From contig CALJUL010000032.1 in NCBI GenBank assembly GCA_937975725.1, forward strand, positions 1-21,629: a DNA stretch of 21,629 bases, read 5' to 3'. Origin of the DNA: an uncultured Pseudoxanthomonas sp. GTDB lineage: Bacteria; Pseudomonadota; Gammaproteobacteria; Xanthomonadales; Xanthomonadaceae. The notes beneath the pieces were generated by a model. That model was not told the DNA's origin. It made no database searches and saw only the letters and a program-made list of their open reading frames with translations. Position numbers and translations under genes: made by a program. Shown here piece by piece: positions 1-8,206 of this stretch. Within the stretch, counting starts at the first letter, position 1. The number at the start of each line of letters is the position of its first letter.

Positions 1-671
1 AAGCGCTTCTGGCCGACGTACTTGGTGTGCAGGTAGCGCTCCAGGCCCTCGGCCGCGGTCAGGCGCTCCAGCGTGCGGCGCTTGGCGTCGGCGGACAGGC
101 CGTAGTCGCCGCCGGCCGCTTCCAGGCGCTGGTACAGCCACTGGCGCTGGTCGGCCTCGCGGATGTGCATGAACTCGGCGCCGATGGAGCCGGTGTAGGT
201 GGCCTTGAGCCGGGCCAGCAGGTCGCGCAGCTTCATGCGCGAATGGCCGCCCACGTTGCCGGTGCTGAATTCCGTGTCCAGGTCCTTCTCGGACAGGTGG
301 TGGAAGTCCAGGCCCAGGTCGGGCGTGTCGACCGGCGGGGTCAGCCCCAGCGGGTCCAGTTGCGCGCCCAGGTGGCCGCGCGAACGGTAGGCGGTGATCA
401 GGCGGCCGATGTTGCGCTCGCGCTCGTCGCCACCGGCCGGGGCCTGGCCGTTGTTGGCGGCCTGGCGGGCCGCGTCGGCGATCCGGTACAGGACGGCCGA
501 GTGCGGCACGTCGCCGGCCTCGCGGCCCTTGAAACCATCGAAGTAGGCCTTCCACTTCGGATCCACGCTGTCCGGCGCGACGAGATACTGCTCGTACAGG
601 TCTTCGACGTAGGAGGCGCTTCCGCCGTTGAGCTGCGAGGATTGCGCAAACTGCTTCAGGAGATTGTCCAC
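1..671 (-). CDS. sucA: 2-oxoglutarate dehydrogenase E1 component, N-terminal part (cut by window edge)
   Basis: Thiamine-diphosphate-dependent E1 subunit that decarboxylates 2-oxoglutarate in the TCA cycle and passes the succinyl group to the E2 subunit (SucB). About 223 residues are visible; the full family length is about 930-950, so only the N-terminal E2-binding segment and the start of the E1 core are here. The protein begins VDNLLKQFAQSSQLNGG and continues with the family hallmarks SYVEDLYEQYL, DPKWKAYF, NIGRLITAYRSRGHLGAQLDPL, and later GAEFMHI and RQWLYQRLE. I chose the GTG at 671-669 because homologues start MDNLLKQF. An in-frame GTG lies further upstream and gives a conserved-looking but unverified extension. 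Neither has a good Shine-Dalgarno sequence. The sucB and lpd genes would be expected to the left, outside the window. Confidence 0.95.
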   Translation of the reverse strand, partial: MDNLLKQFAQSSQLNGGSASYVEDLYEQYLVAPDSVDPKWKAYFDGFKGREAGDVPHSAVLYRIADAARQAANNGQAPAGGDERERNIGRLITAYRSRGHLGAQLDPLGLTPPVDTPDLGLDFHHLSEKDLDTEFSTGNVGGHSRMKLRDLLARLKATYTGSIGAEFMHIREADQRQWLYQRLEAAGGDYGLSADAKRRTLERLTAAEGLERYLHTKYVGQKR

Positions 672-761
672 GATGGCGATGGCGTGCTTGCGGGGGTAGT
701 CGAAGGGGGCGATCCCGGCCGCGGACACGGAATGTCCGGCGGGCAGGCATGAAACCCGGGA

Positions 762-767
762 ATTATA
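762..767 (-). promoter_or_regulatory. Candidate -10 box for sucA
   Basis: Read on the minus strand this is a perfect TATAAT, about 90 bases before the sucA GTG, in an otherwise GC-rich gene-free gap (672-899). No convincing -35 hexamer is found 16-19 bases upstream; the best candidate hexamers are GC-rich. The promoter may therefore depend on an activator. The match to the -10 consensus is seen directly; its use as a promoter is inference. Confidence 0.45.
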
Positions 768-793
768 CCCTCATGCCGCCGCAGGGGCGTAGC

Positions 794-819
794 TGGATTG
801 GACTAAAGGCGCAAATCCA
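794..819. repeat. Inverted repeat TGGATT-N14-AATCCA upstream of the sucA -10 box
   Basis: A perfect 6-bp inverted repeat with a 14-base spacer, centred about 42 bases upstream of the candidate sucA -10 box. This is a position where an activator or repressor could bind. I cannot assign it to a known regulator. The half-site is short enough that chance occurrence is quite possible. Confidence 0.25.
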
Positions 820-899
820 AGCGTTCGCGCGCGCCTTGCTGACATGGACCTGTCAAGGGCACGCCCGCGGGAGTCGGATCGGCCGAAGATTGCATGGCC

Positions 900-1811
900 T
901 CACAGTCCCAGTGCGCGGTATTCGCTCACCGGACGCGCGCGTTCCCACACCTGGGCGAATCCGTCGCGCAGATGGCGCGCGCGGCCGGCGTGTTCGAGCC
1001 CGGCCTCGCCGTCGAAGCGGTGGCCGAGCGGACGGAAGTAGTAGCCGCCATCGTCGTTGGCGACGTAGGCCGAGGGATAGGGCAGGTCCGCGGGGTCCTG
1101 CACTTCGCGGAACTGGAAGGCGCTGGGCAGGCGCTGGGCCAGCCCGATCAGCGGCGCGTGCGCGCGCTGCGGCGCGGCCGCGTCGTGCAGCAGCACGCGC
1201 ACCTCGGCGCCTGCGCGGGCGGTGGCGAAGCGGCGCAGGGCTTCCAGCACCGCGGGGGCGTCCCACAGGCCCGGGTCCAGGTCGCGGCTGTAGACCACCA
1301 GCGTGCGCCGCGCCTGCGCGATGATGGCGGTCGCGATGGCGACCGCGGCGCTGCGGTGGGCGATGGTGGCCGCGCCGGCCAGCGCGCGGCGCATCGCCTG
1401 GTGCTCGATCCCGGCTTCGACGAAGCGTTCGCCCTCGGGCACGAAGCCGTGGCGGGCGTAGAAGGCTTCTGCCTCGACCTGCGCGTGCAGCGACACCTCG
1501 GGCCAGCCGCGCCGGCGGGCTTCGTCCAGCAGCGCGGCCAGCAGCGCTTCGCCGACGCCGCGGCGGCGCCATGCGGGCAGTACCGCCATGCGGCCGATCC
1601 TGCGCTCGGGCGTCAACCGCCCGGTGCCGACCGGCCGGCCGTCGCCGTCGCGGGCGACGACGTGGTGGCAGAGGGGATCGAGCGCGTCCCGCTCCAGTTC
1701 CGGCGGCACCCGCTGTTCCCGCACGAACACGGTTTCGCGCACGCGGTGCAGGTCGTCCGATGCCGCGGCGTAGTCCGCCGTTTCGACACGGAACGGCGCC
1801 GCGGCGTTCAT
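900..1811 (-). CDS. GNAT N-acetyltransferase with an additional C-terminal domain
   Basis: 303 residues in two parts. Residues about 8-145 are a GNAT acetyltransferase fold, with IGRMAVLPAWRRRGVGEALL (72-91) containing the acetyl-CoA pyrophosphate-binding R-x-x-G-x-G loop, and FYARHGFVPEGE (117-128) as the usual last motif. Residues about 150-303 form a second domain with LVVYSRDLDPGLWD, EVRVLLHDAA and YVANDDGGYYFRP. This resembles the uncharacterised domain found C-terminal to GNAT domains in gamma-proteobacteria (I believe DUF7931); by eye it could be a phospholipase-D-like fold without the HKD catalytic motif. The substrate is unknown. The ATG overlaps the roxA stop in ATGA, so the two are probably translationally coupled. 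The GNAT assignment is firm; the C-terminal assignment is tentative. Confidence 0.88.
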   Translation of the reverse strand: MNAAAPFRVETADYAAASDDLHRVRETVFVREQRVPPELERDALDPLCHHVVARDGDGRPVGTGRLTPERRIGRMAVLPAWRRRGVGEALLAALLDEARRRGWPEVSLHAQVEAEAFYARHGFVPEGERFVEAGIEHQAMRRALAGAATIAHRSAAVAIATAIIAQARRTLVVYSRDLDPGLWDAPAVLEALRRFATARAGAEVRVLLHDAAAPQRAHAPLIGLAQRLPSAFQFREVQDPADLPYPSAYVANDDGGYYFRPLGHRFDGEAGLEHAGRARHLRDGFAQVWERARPVSEYRALGL

Positions 1812-3055
1812 TCGTCCTCTCCCGCCTCGTCGTCCTCGTGGTACGGCTGGTAATGGCCCTGCGCGGCCAGCGCCATCACCGCGTCGCGGCCGGCCTCGCC
1901 CAGCGCCGCGTAGGCGGCGCCGTCGATGCGGTCGAGCGCGGCCAGCGCCTGCGCGTCGCGCACCGGCATCGCATAGTCCTCGCCGTTGCAGAACAGGCTG
2001 GCGTCCTTGCGGCGGCGGCGCCAGGCCAGCCGCGAGAACGGATGGCGTTGCAGGACGGCGCCTTCGCGCAGGGCGTATTCCAGCTCGATGCGCGAAGGCG
2101 CGTCGGGGGCCGGGGCCACGTCGCCGGAGGCGCGGTAGGTGGTGATGAAGCGGCCGAACCAGTCGCCCAGGCGGTCGGGATCGTTCATGCGCAGGGTGTT
2201 GAGCGCTTCCACCACGCGCGCCATCGCCTGCGCGTCGATCTCGTAGGGGTCCTGGGGCACGGCGAGGTCTTCGTCGTGGTAGCGGACGGCCTCGTCGGCG
2301 TCGGCAATCAGCGTGTCCAGGTAGTCGGCGATCAGCTCTGCCGAGGACGGCGCGCGCATGCCGACCGAGAAGGTCAGGCAGGGGTTCTCCGCCACGCCGT
2401 GGTGCGGCACCAGCGGCGGCAGGTAGAGCATGTCGCCGGGCGACAGCACCCACTCGTGGGTGGGCGCGAACGTGCGCAGCAGCTTGATCGCCACGTCCTC
2501 GTGGAAGGACAGGTCCGGCGCCGGCCGGCCCATCGCCACGCTGGCGTCGATCATCCAGCGCCGCTCGCCCTGCGCCTGCAGCAGGAACACGTCGTAATGG
2601 TCCACGTGCGCGCCGACCGAGCCGCCGGTGGCGGCGAAGCTGATCATGATGTCGTCCACCCGCCAACGCGGCAGGAAGCGGAACCGTTCCAGCAACTCGC
2701 GCACGTCCGGGTCCCACTTGTCCACGTCCTGTACCAGCAGGGTCCAGTCGTGGTGCGGCAGGCCGGGGAAATCCTCTTCCTGGAACGGCCCGGTGCGCAC
2801 GTCCCAGCGGCCGCTGGCGCGGTCCAGGCTGATCAGCCGCGCCAGCACGCCGTCCTCGCAGGCCAGGCCGGCCAGGTCTTCCGGCTGCACCGGCGTCTGG
2901 AAGCCGGGGAAGGCGTCGCGGATCAGCAGCGGGCGCTTGTGCCAGTAGTCGCGCAGGAAGTGTTCCGCCGGCATGCCCAGCGGATGCTGGCGGGTGGCGC
3001 GGATCTCGAAGGGCAGCGCGCCGTCGCGGCGGGCGGGAGCGGTTTTCTTGGTCAT
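1808..3055 (-). CDS. roxA: Ribosomal oxygenase, 50S protein uL16 arginine 3-hydroxylase (YcfD/RoxA-like, JmjC/cupin)
   Basis: 415 residues; E. coli YcfD is 373. It is a cytoplasmic Fe(II)/2-oxoglutarate-dependent oxygenase which in E. coli hydroxylates an arginine of ribosomal protein L16. The JmjC facial triad is visible: H150-x-D152 in GAHVDHYDVFLLQ and H218 in YLPPLVPHHG, with a downstream GMRAPS motif typical of the family. The N-terminal region has HFLRDYWHKRPLLIRDAF (32-49), the usual entry to the double-stranded beta helix. The C-terminal about 170 residues correspond to the dimerisation and winged-helix part. No clear Shine-Dalgarno precedes the ATG. The preceding 106-bp gap after the beta-lactamase gene contains an FNR-like site. 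Its last codon overlaps the start of the GNAT gene. Confidence 0.93.
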   Translation of the reverse strand: MTKKTAPARRDGALPFEIRATRQHPLGMPAEHFLRDYWHKRPLLIRDAFPGFQTPVQPEDLAGLACEDGVLARLISLDRASGRWDVRTGPFQEEDFPGLPHHDWTLLVQDVDKWDPDVRELLERFRFLPRWRVDDIMISFAATGGSVGAHVDHYDVFLLQAQGERRWMIDASVAMGRPAPDLSFHEDVAIKLLRTFAPTHEWVLSPGDMLYLPPLVPHHGVAENPCLTFSVGMRAPSSAELIADYLDTLIADADEAVRYHDEDLAVPQDPYEIDAQAMARVVEALNTLRMNDPDRLGDWFGRFITTYRASGDVAPAPDAPSRIELEYALREGAVLQRHPFSRLAWRRRRKDASLFCNGEDYAMPVRDAQALAALDRIDGAAYAALGEAGRDAVMALAAQGHYQPYHEDDEAGEDE

Positions 3056-3130
3056 GGGCGGCGGTGCGCCGGCGACGGCGCGGGCATCAGGGAAGGAACG
3101 CCAGCGTGGCGCATGCGCCGCGCGCCGGCA

Positions 3131-3144
3131 TTGAGGCGGATCAA
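3131..3144. promoter_or_regulatory. FNR/ANR-like box TTGAG-N4-ATCAA upstream of roxA
   Basis: The sequence TTGAGGCGGATCAA matches the FNR/ANR consensus TTGAT-N4-ATCAA at 9 of 10 defined bases. It lies in the 106-bp gap between the beta-lactamase stop and the roxA start, about 76-89 bases before the roxA ATG. It is intergenic and nearly palindromic, but no clear -10 box was found next to it. The match is seen; the binding protein and function are inferred. Confidence 0.35.
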
Positions 3145-3161
3145 GCGGAGCGCCGCGCGCG

Positions 3162-4055
3162 TCACGGCAGGGTGCCGGCGGCTTCGTCCGCCAGCCGCTT
3201 GTCCAGCCGCGCGGTTGCGGCCTGCGCGTAGGCGCGGCAGGCGCCCGGTTCGGCCAGCGGTTGGTCGGCGCCCGGCCCGAGGCGCGACCACAGCCGGCTG
3301 GCGGATGGGTGCGGCGTGACCAGCACGTCGCATTCCAGCGCGGCCACGCGCGCCAGGGTGGCGCGGAACGCGGCCACGTAGCCCGGATGCGCGGCGTCGT
3401 CGCCGTAGCGGTACACGTCGTCGGAGACCGCGGTCAGGCTGTCGGCGTAGACCATCTGCCGGCAGTCCTCGGCTTCGCAGGAGCGCCAGGTCCAACTGGT
3501 GCCGCCCGGCGTGTGGCCCGGCGTGGGGATGGCCCGCAAGGCCAGCGGGCCCACGCGCACCACGCCGTCGTCGACCAGGGCGACGACGCGTTCGACCGGC
3601 GCGAACGGCTCCAGCGCTTCGAATTGCGGATCGCTGCGGTCGCTGGCGCCGCGCGCCAGCGTGGCCACGGCCGGCGCGCGCGCGTAGACCGGCGCGCCGG
3701 TGGCGCGTTGCAGTTCGGCCAGGCTGCCGGCGTGGTCGAAGTGCTCGTGCGAGAACACGATGGCGCGCACGTCCTCCGGCCTGAAGCCGAGCGCGCGGAT
3801 GTTGGCCAGGATCTGCGGGCCGGCCTGCGGCGTGGCGGCGTCGATCAGGATGTGGCCTTCGTCCGAGGTCACCAGCAGTGCGCTGATGCCGCAGGTGCCG
3901 ACGTACCAGGTGTTGCCGTGGACGCGCAGTGGCGTGGCCGGGTCGTTCCAGCCCGCGTTGGCGGCGCAGGCGGCAGGCGCCGTGTCGGCGGCGAGAGCGG
4001 CGGAAGGAAGGGCGAGGGCGAGCAGGCCGCCCAGCAGGGTGCGATGCAAGGTCAT
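3162..4055 (-). CDS. Subclass B3 metallo-beta-lactamase (L1-like), exported
   Basis: 297 residues, predicted to hydrolyse beta-lactams in the periplasm with one or two zinc ions. Residues 1-22 are a signal peptide (hydrophobic LLGGLLALALPSAALA, cleavage probably after ALA). Zinc ligands are visible: HEHFDH at 103-108 (H103, H105, D107, H108), H181 in PTPGHTPGGTSWTW and H249 in CDVLVTPHPSAS. These arrangements, with Ser (S206 in YADSLT) where B1 enzymes have Cys, are those of subclass B3 (L1, and the LRA and related groups). The ATG at 4055 was chosen because it starts the signal peptide and overlaps the upstream VOC stop in ATGA. Codon usage matches the neighbours and no mobile element adjoins, so it looks like a resident chromosomal gene. 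An MBL-fold lactonase or other hydrolase is a less likely alternative. Confidence 0.92.
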   Translation of the reverse strand: MTLHRTLLGGLLALALPSAALAADTAPAACAANAGWNDPATPLRVHGNTWYVGTCGISALLVTSDEGHILIDAATPQAGPQILANIRALGFRPEDVRAIVFSHEHFDHAGSLAELQRATGAPVYARAPAVATLARGASDRSDPQFEALEPFAPVERVVALVDDGVVRVGPLALRAIPTPGHTPGGTSWTWRSCEAEDCRQMVYADSLTAVSDDVYRYGDDAAHPGYVAAFRATLARVAALECDVLVTPHPSASRLWSRLGPGADQPLAEPGACRAYAQAATARLDKRLADEAAGTLP

Positions 4056-4450
4056 GTGGCGATCTCGTCGTAGCCGCGGCCGACGAACTGCAGCAGGCAC
4101 CAGCCATGGCCCCAGGGATCGGCCAGGCGCACGATGCGGCCCCAGTTCGTGTCGCGGATGGGGGTTTCCTGCAACAGTCCCGCGCGGAGGGCGCGGTCGA
4201 GGGCAGGTTCCAGAAGGTCGACCACCACGTCCAGGTGGACCGGCGTCCAGTGGCGGGTGTAGTCGCGTCGTGCGTCCGCCGCGGCGATGGTGCCGGCGGC
4301 GTTCTCCAGCAGGTAGATCGGCGCCTGCGCACCGAGCAGTTCCACGCCGCCGCTGCCGAAGCGGCGCGCGGCGGACAGGCCGAACGCCTGCGTGTAAAGC
4401 GCCTCGGCGGCGGGCAGGTCGGGTACGTCGATGTTGATCAGCAGGTGCAT
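4052..4450 (-). CDS. VOC-superfamily (glyoxalase/bleomycin-resistance-like) protein
   Basis: 132 residues, the length of a single two-module VOC protein. Visible features are INIDVPDLPAAEALYTQAFGL (start of the first beta-alpha-beta-beta-beta module), PVHLDVVVDLLEPAL (start of the second), and RIVRLADPWGHGWCLLQF, the usual VOC C-terminal strand with DPWGHGW. Metal-ligand-type H and E residues are present, but the substrate cannot be read from the sequence. I chose the ATG at 4450 because AAGGGA precedes it by a good spacing; an in-frame ATG at 4465 lacks a Shine-Dalgarno sequence. It starts 25 bases after purB and overlaps the beta-lactamase start, so it is the middle gene of a purB-VOC-lactamase unit. 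Confidence 0.85.
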   Translation of the reverse strand: MHLLINIDVPDLPAAEALYTQAFGLSAARRFGSGGVELLGAQAPIYLLENAAGTIAAADARRDYTRHWTPVHLDVVVDLLEPALDRALRAGLLQETPIRDTNWGRIVRLADPWGHGWCLLQFVGRGYDEIAT

Positions 4451-4475
4451 CGTCGTCCCTTGCACGCTGCGCGGG

Positions 4476-5843
4476 TCAGATCGCGCGCGCCAGCCGCTCG
4501 GCCAGGCCGGTGTAGCTGCCGGGCGTCATCTCGCGCAGGCGCTGCTTGTCCCCGGCGGGCAGGTCAAGCGCTTCGATGAAGGCGCGCATCGAGTCGGCGG
4601 TGATGCCCTGGCCGCGGGTCAGCGCCTTCAGTTGCTCGTAGGGATTGGGCAGGCCGTGGCGGCGCATCACCGTCTGCACGGCCTCGGCCAGCACTTCCCA
4701 GGCGGCGTCGAGGTCGGCGTCCAGGCGCTGCGGGTTCACTTCCAGCTTGCCCAGGCCCTTGGCCAGCGAATCCAGCGCCACCTGCGTATGCCCGAACGCC
4801 GTGCCCAGCGCGCGCAGCACGGTGGAGTCGGTCAGGTCGCGCTGCCAGCGGCTGATCGGCAGCTTGGCGCTGAAATGCTCGAACAGCGCGTTGGCGATGC
4901 CGAAGTTGCCTTCGGCGTTCTCGAAGTCGATCGGGTTGACCTTGTGCGGCATGGTCGAGGAGCCGACTTCGCCTTCCTTGAGCTTCTGCTTGAAGTAGCC
5001 CAGCGAGATGTAGCCCCACACGTCGCGGGCCAGGTCGACCAGGATGGTGTTGGCACGGCGCGCGGCGTCGCCGATCTCGGCCACGTTGTCGTGCGGCTCG
5101 ATCTGGGTGGTGTAGGGATTGAACACCAGGCCCAGGCCCTCGACGAAGCGCTGGGCGAAGGCCGGCCAGTCCACGTCCGGATAGCTGGCGACGTGGGCGT
5201 TGTAGTTGCCGACCGCGCCGTTGATCTTGCCGGTCAGTTCCACCGCGGCGATCTGCGCGCGCTGGCGCTCCAGGCGCGCCACCACGTTGGCGATCTCCTT
5301 GCCCAGGGTGGTGGGCGAGGCGGTCTGGCCGTGGGTGCGCGAGAGCATCGGCTGTGCGGCCTGCGCATGCGCCAGCGCGCGCAGGCGGGCGGCGATGCCG
5401 TCCAGCGCCGGCAGCAGCACGTCGCGGCGGGCCTGTTCCAGCATCAGGCCGTAGGACAGGTTGTTGATGTCCTCGCTGGTGCAGGCGAAGTGGACGAATT
5501 CCAGCGCCGGGGCGAGTTCCGCGTCGTCCTTCAGGCGTTCCTTGATGAGGTATTCCACCGCCTTGACGTCGTGGTTGGTGGTGCGCTCGATCTCCTTGAC
5601 GCGGGCGGCGTCGGCGACACTGAAGCCGTCGGCCAGGGCGCGCAGCCGGGTTTTCGCCTCGCCGGAGAAGTCCGCCAGTTCGGCGATGCCCGGCTCGGCG
5701 GCCAGCGCCAGCAGCCATTCCACCTCCACCTTCACCCGCGCCCGGATCAGGCCGTATTCGGAAAAGATGGGGCGCAGCGCATCGACCTTGCCGGCGTAGC
5801 GGCCGTCGAGCGGGGACAGGGCGAGCAGGGAGGCATCCGACAT
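4476..5843 (-). CDS. purB: Adenylosuccinate lyase
   Basis: 455 residues, matching the 456 of E. coli PurB. It acts twice in purine synthesis, splitting SAICAR to AICAR plus fumarate and adenylosuccinate to AMP plus fumarate. Diagnostic features are SPLDGRY at the N terminus, KEIERTTNHDVKAVEY (83-98), FACTSEDINN (119-128), RTHGQTASP with catalytic H171, and the flexible signature loop GSSTMPHKVNPIDFENAEGN (294-313) carrying the catalytic serine. The ATG has no purine-rich Shine-Dalgarno; the minus-strand leader just before it is instead almost purely pyrimidine. It heads the purB-VOC-lactamase unit. Its neighbour fumC belongs to the same fumarase/aspartase superfamily and acts on the fumarate PurB releases, which may be coincidental. 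Confidence 0.97.
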   Translation of the reverse strand: MSDASLLALSPLDGRYAGKVDALRPIFSEYGLIRARVKVEVEWLLALAAEPGIAELADFSGEAKTRLRALADGFSVADAARVKEIERTTNHDVKAVEYLIKERLKDDAELAPALEFVHFACTSEDINNLSYGLMLEQARRDVLLPALDGIAARLRALAHAQAAQPMLSRTHGQTASPTTLGKEIANVVARLERQRAQIAAVELTGKINGAVGNYNAHVASYPDVDWPAFAQRFVEGLGLVFNPYTTQIEPHDNVAEIGDAARRANTILVDLARDVWGYISLGYFKQKLKEGEVGSSTMPHKVNPIDFENAEGNFGIANALFEHFSAKLPISRWQRDLTDSTVLRALGTAFGHTQVALDSLAKGLGKLEVNPQRLDADLDAAWEVLAEAVQTVMRRHGLPNPYEQLKALTRGQGITADSMRAFIEALDLPAGDKQRLREMTPGSYTGLAERLARAI

Positions 5844-5984
5844 GGGGCGGGGAGGGGAGGCTGAAAGGAGCGTTCCAGTTTACCCCGGGAAGGCGCCGAT
5901 CCGGCCTGGCGTATCCTGTCGGCCCCCGCCAGCCGCCGGCCCGCATGCCGGCGCGCAAGCCGTGAATCCCCCAAGGAGACGGTG
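5844..5984. other. Divergent purB/fumC intergenic region with G-rich tract
   Basis: This 141-bp gap must hold the promoters of both divergent genes, but I find no confident -35/-10 pair. Weak -10-like hexamers are TAAACT for purB (5877-5882, minus) and TATCCT for fumC (5912-5917, plus). Directly before the purB start the plus strand reads as four closely spaced G runs (5844-5860), which could form a G-quadruplex. The fumC Shine-Dalgarno AAGGAG is at 5973-5978. Confidence 0.4.
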
Positions 5985-7436
<1,452 letters not shown>

Positions 7437-7442
7437 GCGCCG

Positions 7443-7479
7443 CCTCCGCGGAGGAGTCCGTCCCCGGCATCGGGGACGG
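7443..7479. terminator. Two tandem hairpins between convergent fumC and the lipoprotein operon
   Basis: A 12-bp perfect palindrome CCTCCGCGGAGG (7443-7454) is followed by a stem-loop with a perfect 9-bp stem, CCGTCCCCG and CGGGGACGG, around a 4-base loop (7458-7479). They lie between two convergent stop codons, where a bidirectional terminator is expected. Neither strand has a U-tract after the stem, so intrinsic termination would be weak, or the structure may only protect 3' ends. Confidence 0.45.
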
Positions 7480-7506
7480 CAGGGCGATCCGCCGGCCCGC
7501 GCGGGG

Positions 7507-8175
7507 TCAGGGCGACGCTGCGGCTGGCGTGGTCGCCGCACCGTTGGCTTCTTCGGCCGCGTCCTGGCCGGCGGCGTCGGACGAACTGCCGCGCAGGGCC
7601 CGGCCGAGGGCGCGCCCCACTTCCCGGCCGGCATCGCGGTTGCCGGTGCTGTCGGCCTTGCACTCGGCGATATCGTCCACTTCCAGCGCGGCATAGGGCC
7701 GGAAGGCGGGCAGGGTGGCGGCGAGGTCCTGCTGGGCCCGGTACAGTGCCGGCAGGCGTTCGCAGATCTTCATCGCCTCGGCTTCCACCTTCTTCGCTTC
7801 GGCCTCGATCTGCTGGTCGATCTGGTCGGGATTGCCGCTGAAGATGCCTTTCACCGCGGCGCCCACGGCCTTGCCGGCGAGCTTGGCGCCTTCCTTGCCG
7901 GTGGCGATGCCGGCGTCGGCGATGCCGCCGAGTTCGCGGTGGTAGGTCACCAGCAGCGCGCGCTGGGCGTCATTCACCGGCACCGTCTTGCCGCCGACGA
8001 TGAAGTCGCCTTTGGCCGTGATCTGCGCCTTGGGCTGGCCGGTGGCGTTGAGGGTGAGATTCCGGCCCCACAGCGCGTCGGAGGCGTCGCCGTCGCGGTC
8101 CGCGCTGCCCTTGGGGGAGCAGGCGGCGAGGAGCAGGGCGGAAAGCAGCAGGGCGAAAGACGTGGAGCGGCTCAT
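7507..8175 (-). CDS. DUF2884 (YggN)-like lipoprotein, copy 2
   Basis: 222 residues. The N terminus has a lipoprotein signal with lipobox LAAC and lipidated Cys19; Ser at +2 suggests outer-membrane sorting if E. coli rules apply. The body is DUF2884/YggN-like: LTLNATGQPKAQITAKGDFIVGGKTVPV (40-67, split here by eye into two strands), then YHRELGGIADAGIATGKEG, a glycine-rich amphipathic stretch GAKLAGKAVGAAVKGIF (96-112), and a C-terminal block ICERLPALYRAQQDLAA...FRPYAALEVDDIAEC. Cys138 and Cys172 probably pair. The C-terminal about 40 residues are Ala/Ser-rich and low complexity. It is a diverged paralogue of the protein at 9109-9768 and the last gene of the operon. YggN-family function is unknown. 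Confidence 0.82.
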   Translation of the reverse strand: MSRSTSFALLLSALLLAACSPKGSADRDGDASDALWGRNLTLNATGQPKAQITAKGDFIVGGKTVPVNDAQRALLVTYHRELGGIADAGIATGKEGAKLAGKAVGAAVKGIFSGNPDQIDQQIEAEAKKVEAEAMKICERLPALYRAQQDLAATLPAFRPYAALEVDDIAECKADSTGNRDAGREVGRALGRALRGSSSDAAGQDAAEEANGAATTPAAASP

Positions 8176-8206
8176 GGCGGGCGGTTCCCCTTGGGCGATG
8201 GCGCGG

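Noticed and set aside
781..860. tRNA-like or small RNA gene upstream of sucA
   Set aside because: A short stretch with inverted TGGATT/AATCCA halves was inspected, but no cloverleaf arms, T-loop sequence or terminator is present.
900..2717. Open frame of about 605 codons spanning the GNAT gene and much of roxA
   Set aside because: Only the part from 1811 downward makes sense (GNAT). The upstream part is the roxA gene in a wrong frame with Arg/Gly/Ala-rich content, so this is not a fusion protein.
3108..3119. 12-bp palindrome GGCGCATGCGCC between the beta-lactamase and roxA
   Set aside because: Short GC palindromes of this kind recur by chance at this base composition, and no terminator U-run or known operator pattern goes with it.
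4451..4465. Longer VOC protein starting at the ATG at 4465
   Set aside because: It has no Shine-Dalgarno, whereas the ATG at 4450 has AAGGGA at a good distance and begins directly with the first beta strand of the fold.
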